Shown here piece after piece: positions 6,802 through 10,788 of a stretch of 10,788 bases of DNA. This stretch comes from Alphaproteobacteria bacterium (GTDB lineage: Bacteria; Pseudomonadota; Alphaproteobacteria; Rs-D84): the NCBI GenBank assembly GCA_024402835.1, contig JAKSSZ010000018.1:1-10788 (forward strand), written 5' to 3'. Position 1 is the first letter of the stretch. Each line of letters starts with the position of its first letter. The notes under the pieces were generated by a model. It was not told the DNA's origin and made no database searches. It was given only the letters and a program-made list of their open reading frames with translations. A program made the translations under genes and the position numbers.

Positions 6802-8246
6802 TAAAAAAGATTCTTATTTCTTGGGCAATAAAACTAATATTCGGTGCCATTGTAATTGGTGGGGGAATATGGTATTTGTCTTTTTCTATAAAAGGGAACT
6901 CTTTATCATATACAAGTGTTTCTGGATTTTTAACACAAATTGGTGCATCAGATGGTGATGTATCAAAAGTTAATGGATGTTTTTTGTGTTCCTATATCCA
7001 AGAGTTGTTTGCCGTATTGGGACGCGCCACAGAAATGTTTTGGAACGCTATTGTAAAACATTTATGGATTGTCATAGCAATCGGCTTTGGTCTGTTTGTT
7101 TTATTTCATACTATAAAATATTTTTACCAACAAATAACAAGTAAAGAATTTAAAGATTTGGATAAAAAAGCCGTAGTTAATTTAAATTTTCATAAATGGT
7201 TTGATGATATTAAAAAAACAGGTTTTCGTATATTAATTGTCGGTGTTTTAATGGGAACTTTGGGATTGGGTGGCAACACTGCTCTAAAAACAGTATCTAA
7301 TATTGTTATTACCCCCGTTATGTACATAGGCAGTGAATTGTCTATGACCGCAACTGGTGTTATTACTGCGGGAACATGTGAATTAAATATGGAATCTCAA
7401 AACAGTGAAGATATTTTGAACCCCGTATTAAAACCATTTTTATGTGTAATCGGTAATTTAAACACTGTTATGCTTGCTGGTGCTGGTGGTGGTTTTGCTT
7501 TAATGAATTATGCTTGGCTCGGCTTGGGTGGTGGTTTGTTTACTTGGTTATCCGGTTTAATTGTTGTTATTCTGTTTATGGTTATCGGTTTTAATTTATT
7601 TTTCCAGATATTATCTATTGTGTTTAAATTAATCTTTTTAATAATCTTTTTACCATTACTATTGGGCGCAGCGGCTTTTGAAAAAGTATGGGGACTGGCC
7701 AAAGGTCTTGTGAATAATGGTATAAGTATGTTATTACAATCTGCCGTTGATATAATAAAAATAAGTTTAAAAATAACAATTACATACGCAACTGTTTATT
7801 ATGCAGCAGATACATTTTTCCCACCAAAACAAGATAACTTTTCATCTATTATGCCCCCGTTATTAACTACAACAATAGAAAACACAGACAATCAGGATTT
7901 ATCTGTAATGAATGTGTTTACAACTTGTGAACAAATATCATTAGATTCAGATGGCACAATGAACAAAGATAAATTCGTACAATGCTTTAATTCACAAAAA
8001 ACAATGGTTGAAAGACAATATCCTGGTGCATTTGATTTTATGGATGATGGTTTTCAATTTTTATTATTTATGATTGGTATATTTTTCCTGTATTTTTGGA
8101 TTGTATCTCCAAAGATAGATAAAATGTTAACACCTGTACCAAAAGAATCTGTCTTTGATTATGGACAATGGGTAAAAGATTTTGGCAAACAAGTATATAA
8201 CACACCAATAAAACTAACTTCTGCGTTATCTAAATTAAAGAAATGA
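6798..8246 (+). CDS. TrbL/VirB6-like type IV secretion membrane protein, third of operon
   Basis: A 482-residue protein, the longest of the set. An uncleaved N-terminal membrane segment (5-28) precedes CFLC (C61, C64) and SYIQELF, the same relative position as CWSC in the minus-strand copy. Other segments lie near 88-110, 142-160, 165-180, 223-249, 250-292 (two), 315-337 and 419-437. ITPVMYIG (PxxxxG, 173-178) is followed by a loop Cys pair (C194, C216). A second long loop (338-418) between the last segments carries another pair (C377, C396) and is unique to this copy; it is likely periplasmic. The region GAGGGFALMNYAWLGLGGG is glycine-rich. Translation is coupled at both ends: its ATG overlaps the previous TGA (ATGA), and its own TGA overlaps the next ATG. 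It fits a VirB6/TrbL channel component. Confidence 0.75.
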   Translation: MIKKILISWAIKLIFGAIVIGGGIWYLSFSIKGNSLSYTSVSGFLTQIGASDGDVSKVNGCFLCSYIQELFAVLGRATEMFWNAIVKHLWIVIAIGFGLFVLFHTIKYFYQQITSKEFKDLDKKAVVNLNFHKWFDDIKKTGFRILIVGVLMGTLGLGGNTALKTVSNIVITPVMYIGSELSMTATGVITAGTCELNMESQNSEDILNPVLKPFLCVIGNLNTVMLAGAGGGFALMNYAWLGLGGGLFTWLSGLIVVILFMVIGFNLFFQILSIVFKLIFLIIFLPLLLGAAAFEKVWGLAKGLVNNGISMLLQSAVDIIKISLKITITYATVYYAADTFFPPKQDNFSSIMPPLLTTTIENTDNQDLSVMNVFTTCEQISLDSDGTMNKDKFVQCFNSQKTMVERQYPGAFDFMDDGFQFLLFMIGIFFLYFWIVSPKIDKMLTPVPKESVFDYGQWVKDFGKQVYNTPIKLTSALSKLKK

Positions 8247-8746
8247 AAAATATAATAAAATATCTTTGCAGAATTGTCGCTATAATTTGTATATTAAATA
8301 TACACACAGTTGTATTTGCGGACACCGAAGCAACACCAATATCACAATCAATACAACTGGAGCAAACAAATTCCGAACCTGTTGATGAAAGTCTCCAAAC
8401 AAAAATTATACGTGATATATTTGTTTCAAAAGTATCTTCGGATGCAACAAATTTCCAACAAGGTTTGAACTCGGATCTAGAACAAACAAACTTTGTCCCG
8501 ATTGAGGCAAAATTAGCACTGATGTTTATGAAAGCAGTATCTGCTATAGATCCCATATTACAAATGTCACTTGTTCGATTCGTTATAATATTTTTACTTA
8601 TTGCATTTACTTTTTGGGTTGGAATCGAAGGGTATAATCTTGCAATAACTACGGGGGATTATAAAAAAACTATTTATAATATAATAAAACAGGGACTAAT
8701 CATCAGTGTATGGATTATGGTTTTACAGTCCTGCAAAAATATTTAA
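8243..8746 (+). CDS. TrbL/VirB6-like protein, N-terminal part of a frame-split gene
   Basis: A 167-residue product with a signal peptide (1-26, cut after VVFA), a polar stretch rich in Gln, Ser and Thr (27-90), and membrane segments near 108-127 and 150-163. It ends LQSCKNI at TAA 8744. By comparison with the other copies it stops just before the PxxxxG turn, which is encoded a few bases later in another frame. Dropping one A from the AAAAA run at 8735-8739 makes a single 433-residue reading frame through to 9545, the usual size for this family here. So this is either half of a disrupted gene, a natural two-piece protein, or a sequencing error. The start ATG overlaps the previous TGA. Unlike three of the copies it has no N-terminal CxxC. 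Confidence 0.68.
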   Translation: MKNIIKYLCRIVAIICILNIHTVVFADTEATPISQSIQLEQTNSEPVDESLQTKIIRDIFVSKVSSDATNFQQGLNSDLEQTNFVPIEAKLALMFMKAVSAIDPILQMSLVRFVIIFLLIAFTFWVGIEGYNLAITTGDYKKTIYNIIKQGLIISVWIMVLQSCKNI

Positions 8747-8750
8747 TATG
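8735..8750 (+). other. frame break with stop-restart junction in the fourth VirB6-like gene
   Basis: The run AAAAA (8735-8739) is where removal of one base joins the two frames. The first frame ends at TAA 8744-8746, and ATG 8748 of the second frame follows after a single T. No Shine-Dalgarno precedes that ATG, so any restart would depend on the terminating ribosome. Confidence 0.65.
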
Positions 8751-9545
8751 ATTATTACACCAATTGTAAATCTGGGCTCTATTTTATCAGATTTGATATT
8801 AAATGCGGTCGCCCATACTTATAAAACAGATTTACCAAATACATGTTCTGCTATTCGTGACTATGTTGCTTCAAATGCTGATGGTTTAATAATAGATGCA
8901 CAATCGGCTGCAAATATAATGTGTTTACCAGCCAGAGTATCTGTTTTCTTTTATAAAGCAATTGTTGTTGGATGGAGATGGTTTATTTATGGATTTGGTA
9001 ACAGTGTTGTTTCTGTTTTTGTTGGTGCAGTTGCTATTGTTTTATTTTTTAAATGTATGTTTAAATTTGCATTTATGACAATCGGCGTTGTAGCGGACTT
9101 GTTTTTTACATTATTATTATTACCATTTACCGCATTGGCCGAAGCGACACCCAAAGCCGCATTATCTGGTATGGTTGGTGATATATTTAACGGTTTTCTT
9201 AAAATCTTTAACACAAAAAAATTATCAGACCAAATACTTGTTTTTATAAACGCGACGATTTATTTTGTAACACTATCTATTATCATAGCAATATGTGCGA
9301 TATTATTAGCCAGTGTGACAAATATCCAAGACACACGTATTGGTGATGTAGATGCTGCAAGTGTATTATTGGGTGGGGCGTTGGTATTTTATTTGGCTGA
9401 TAAATCTGACAAACTTGCACAACAAATTGGTGGCAAAATAGAAAATACATTCGGCAAACAAACAGAACAAGATGCAAGAAATTTATGGTCAAAACTAAAA
9501 GAAAACACAACTAAAATATTAAAAACATGGGCTAAGAATAAATAA
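8748..9545 (+). CDS. TrbL/VirB6-like protein, C-terminal part of a frame-split gene
   Basis: The frame opens upstream of 8748 (GTG 8706), but the first ATG is at 8748, one base after the preceding stop. From there it gives 265 residues. It starts inside the conserved MIITPIVNLG turn (PxxxxG, 5-10), then a loop with a Cys pair (C33, C59), membrane segments near 84-102, 108-131, 165-190 and 203-216, and a charged helical tail (KSDKLAQQIGG onward, ending TWAKNK). All of these match the C-terminal two thirds of the other VirB6-like copies. A true independent protein would be unlikely to start in the middle of this turn, which supports a split gene. The gene ends 4 bases before the end of the converging helicase gene, leaving no room for separate terminators. 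Confidence 0.68.
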   Translation: MIITPIVNLGSILSDLILNAVAHTYKTDLPNTCSAIRDYVASNADGLIIDAQSAANIMCLPARVSVFFYKAIVVGWRWFIYGFGNSVVSVFVGAVAIVLFFKCMFKFAFMTIGVVADLFFTLLLLPFTALAEATPKAALSGMVGDIFNGFLKIFNTKKLSDQILVFINATIYFVTLSIIIAICAILLASVTNIQDTRIGDVDAASVLLGGALVFYLADKSDKLAQQIGGKIENTFGKQTEQDARNLWSKLKENTTKILKTWAKNK

Positions 9546-9549
9546 TCAT

Positions 9550-10743
9550 TTATATAATTTTAACAAACCCTGCCATTACTTTTTTTATCCCACGCGTATT
9601 AAAAGCGATTGTTAAAACATCACCATCTTCGGCAACAACAGTTCCCATTCCCAGTTCTTCATGTGAAACTTTTTTCCCCAGATATTTTTTCTTTTGTATA
9701 ATTTTTTGTGGTTCGGCTGGCTTGTTTGTATATGTTGTATGTTGTTCGCTTCCAAAACAACGCAAATACCGTTTATCTAATTCATCTATAAATCTGGATG
9801 GCAAATTGTAAGTTCTTTGTCCATATAGCGAACGACTGACAGCATTTGAAATAACTAAAACTTGTTTTGCGCGCGTTATAGAAACATAACCTAAACGACG
9901 TTCTTCTTCTATACCTCCCTCTCTGACACTTTTTTCATTTGGGAAAATATTTTCTTCCCATGCGGGCAAATAAACTACATCAAATTCCAATCCTTTGGAT
10001 GCGTGCATTGTCATAATACTTACTGCATCTGTTCCAAAATTGTTATTATCTTCTTCTGATGTCATCAAAGCCGCATATTCCAAAAATTCTGGCAAAGAAT
10101 CATATTTTGCAATTACATTTGACACTAAATCTTGAATATGTTCTAATCTCTCTTGTGCGTCGGGTTCTTTGGATTCTCGCCACATATTTAGATACCCAGA
10201 ATTTTCTAACAATTGTTGAACAACAGACACAGATGCCATATTTTGCCAATCTATATCAAATACATTTATAAATTCTGTTGCTGTTTTCTTTTGTTTTGTA
10301 TTCAGATTTTCTGATTTTAATCCCGCCATATAACTATCAAATTTTGCATGTAATTTTTCCAATGTTGATATTCCAAAACCACGTCGTGGCTTTGATATAA
10401 TTCTCATAAAAGAAATATTATCATTTGGATATACTAATAATCTAATATATGCAATTACATCTCGTATTTCTGCCCTATCATAAAACTTTGTAGCACCAAT
10501 TAATTTAAACGGTATATTTTTACTTGTAAATTCTTCTTCAAAAACTCTTGATAAAATACTTGACCGAATTAACACAGCGCATCCCGACAAATTATTTTTA
10601 TAATCAGAAAGTATACTATCAGCGATAAAAGATGCCTCGTTCCATTCTGTTGGAAAAGTTAATATATAAACTGGGTGTCCCATAGAATCGGTTCTATGAC
10701 ATTTTAGATTTTTTCCTAATCTTTCTGTATTATGTTCAATCAA
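9550..10743 (-). CDS. uvrD: UvrD/PcrA-type DNA helicase, C-terminal half (5' end missing or broken)
   Basis: 397 residues of a superfamily 1 3'-5' DNA helicase that unwinds DNA in repair. RLGKNL (8-13) matches the end of domain 1. CAVLIRSSILSRVFEEEF (55-72) with GATKFYDRAEIRDVIAYIRLL is motif IV. VSIMTMHASKGLEFDVVYLP (241-260) is motif V. EEERRLGYVSITRAK (279-293) is motif VI with its catalytic Arg. PSRFID (315-320) and a C-terminal Tudor-like domain (KKVSHEELGMGTVV, 357-370) follow, the latter typical of PcrA/UvrD. Walker A, motif II and the rest of domain 1 are absent. The first codon is TTG, but helicase-like residues AANS continue upstream to 10755, and then TAG TAA (10761-10756) interrupt the frame. 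A full gene is about 700 residues, so this is a truncated gene, a pseudogene, or a sequence error near the window edge. Confidence 0.88.
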   Translation of the reverse strand: MIEHNTERLGKNLKCHRTDSMGHPVYILTFPTEWNEASFIADSILSDYKNNLSGCAVLIRSSILSRVFEEEFTSKNIPFKLIGATKFYDRAEIRDVIAYIRLLVYPNDNISFMRIISKPRRGFGISTLEKLHAKFDSYMAGLKSENLNTKQKKTATEFINVFDIDWQNMASVSVVQQLLENSGYLNMWRESKEPDAQERLEHIQDLVSNVIAKYDSLPEFLEYAALMTSEEDNNNFGTDAVSIMTMHASKGLEFDVVYLPAWEENIFPNEKSVREGGIEEERRLGYVSITRAKQVLVISNAVSRSLYGQRTYNLPSRFIDELDKRYLRCFGSEQHTTYTNKPAEPQKIIQKKKYLGKKVSHEELGMGTVVAEDGDVLTIAFNTRGIKKVMAGFVKII

Positions 10744-10788
10744 AGAATTAGCAGCTTACTATATTTGCTTTATGATTTTTGGGATTGG

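Noticed and set aside
7941..7980. DSDGTMNKDKF in the third plus-strand VirB6-like protein resembles an EF-hand loop.
   Set aside because: Only part of the DxDxDG pattern is present, and the acidic residue at position 12 is Lys; there is no paired motif.
10756..10761. Adjacent TAG TAA as evidence for recoded stop codons.
   Set aside because: TAA ends most other genes here, so reassignment does not fit; breakage or sequence error is simpler.

Overview
The window is an AT-rich stretch of a bacterial chromosome. The type of ribosomal protein L31 (HPAWTG motif, no zinc cysteines), the SuhB-like sequence and the VirB6-type paralogs point to an alphaproteobacterium with a low-GC genome, probably host-associated: Rickettsiales, Holosporales or the uncultured gut lineages. 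That placement is inference from motifs. TGG is used for Trp and TAA/TGA for stops, so nothing suggests an altered code.

Left part, all on the minus strand (1-2854). Reading in the direction of transcription, there is an orphan 170-residue protein of unknown function (2342-2854). Next come rpmE (2039-2251) and, 17 bases on, a SuhB/inositol-monophosphatase homologue whose metal-binding residues are almost all replaced (1317-2021). Then comes a secreted protein with an OmpA-like C-terminal domain (92-1234), whose end overlaps the start of a comF-type gene that runs off the window (1-98).

Centre (2942-9545): at least five genes for polytopic membrane proteins of the TrbL/VirB6 type, the inner-membrane channel component of type IV secretion systems. 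One is on the minus strand (2942-4249). Four are on the plus strand in a tight operon: 4317-5576, 5581-6801, 6798-8246, and an 8243-9545 gene that is split by a one-base frame change. Stop/start overlaps of ATGA join the later genes. The two transcription units diverge from a 67-base gap holding a 9-bp inverted repeat, each arm of which is an extended -10 promoter (TGTTATAAT). The minus-strand member would be transcribed as a nearly leaderless mRNA. No VirB4, VirB8-B11 or VirD4 gene is in view, so this is a dispersed VirB6 island rather than a complete secretion locus. Tandem virB6 arrays and scattered vir islands are known from Rickettsiales.

Right part (9550-10788): the C-terminal half of a UvrD/PcrA helicase on the minus strand, ending 4 bases from the end of the VirB6 operon. 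Its reading frame meets TAG TAA just upstream, although helicase-like residues continue to that point, so it is a broken gene or the sequence is faulty near the window edge.

The best leads are the VirB6 array with its symmetrical divergent promoter, the frame-split fourth copy, and the apparently dead SuhB homologue next to a ribosomal protein gene.
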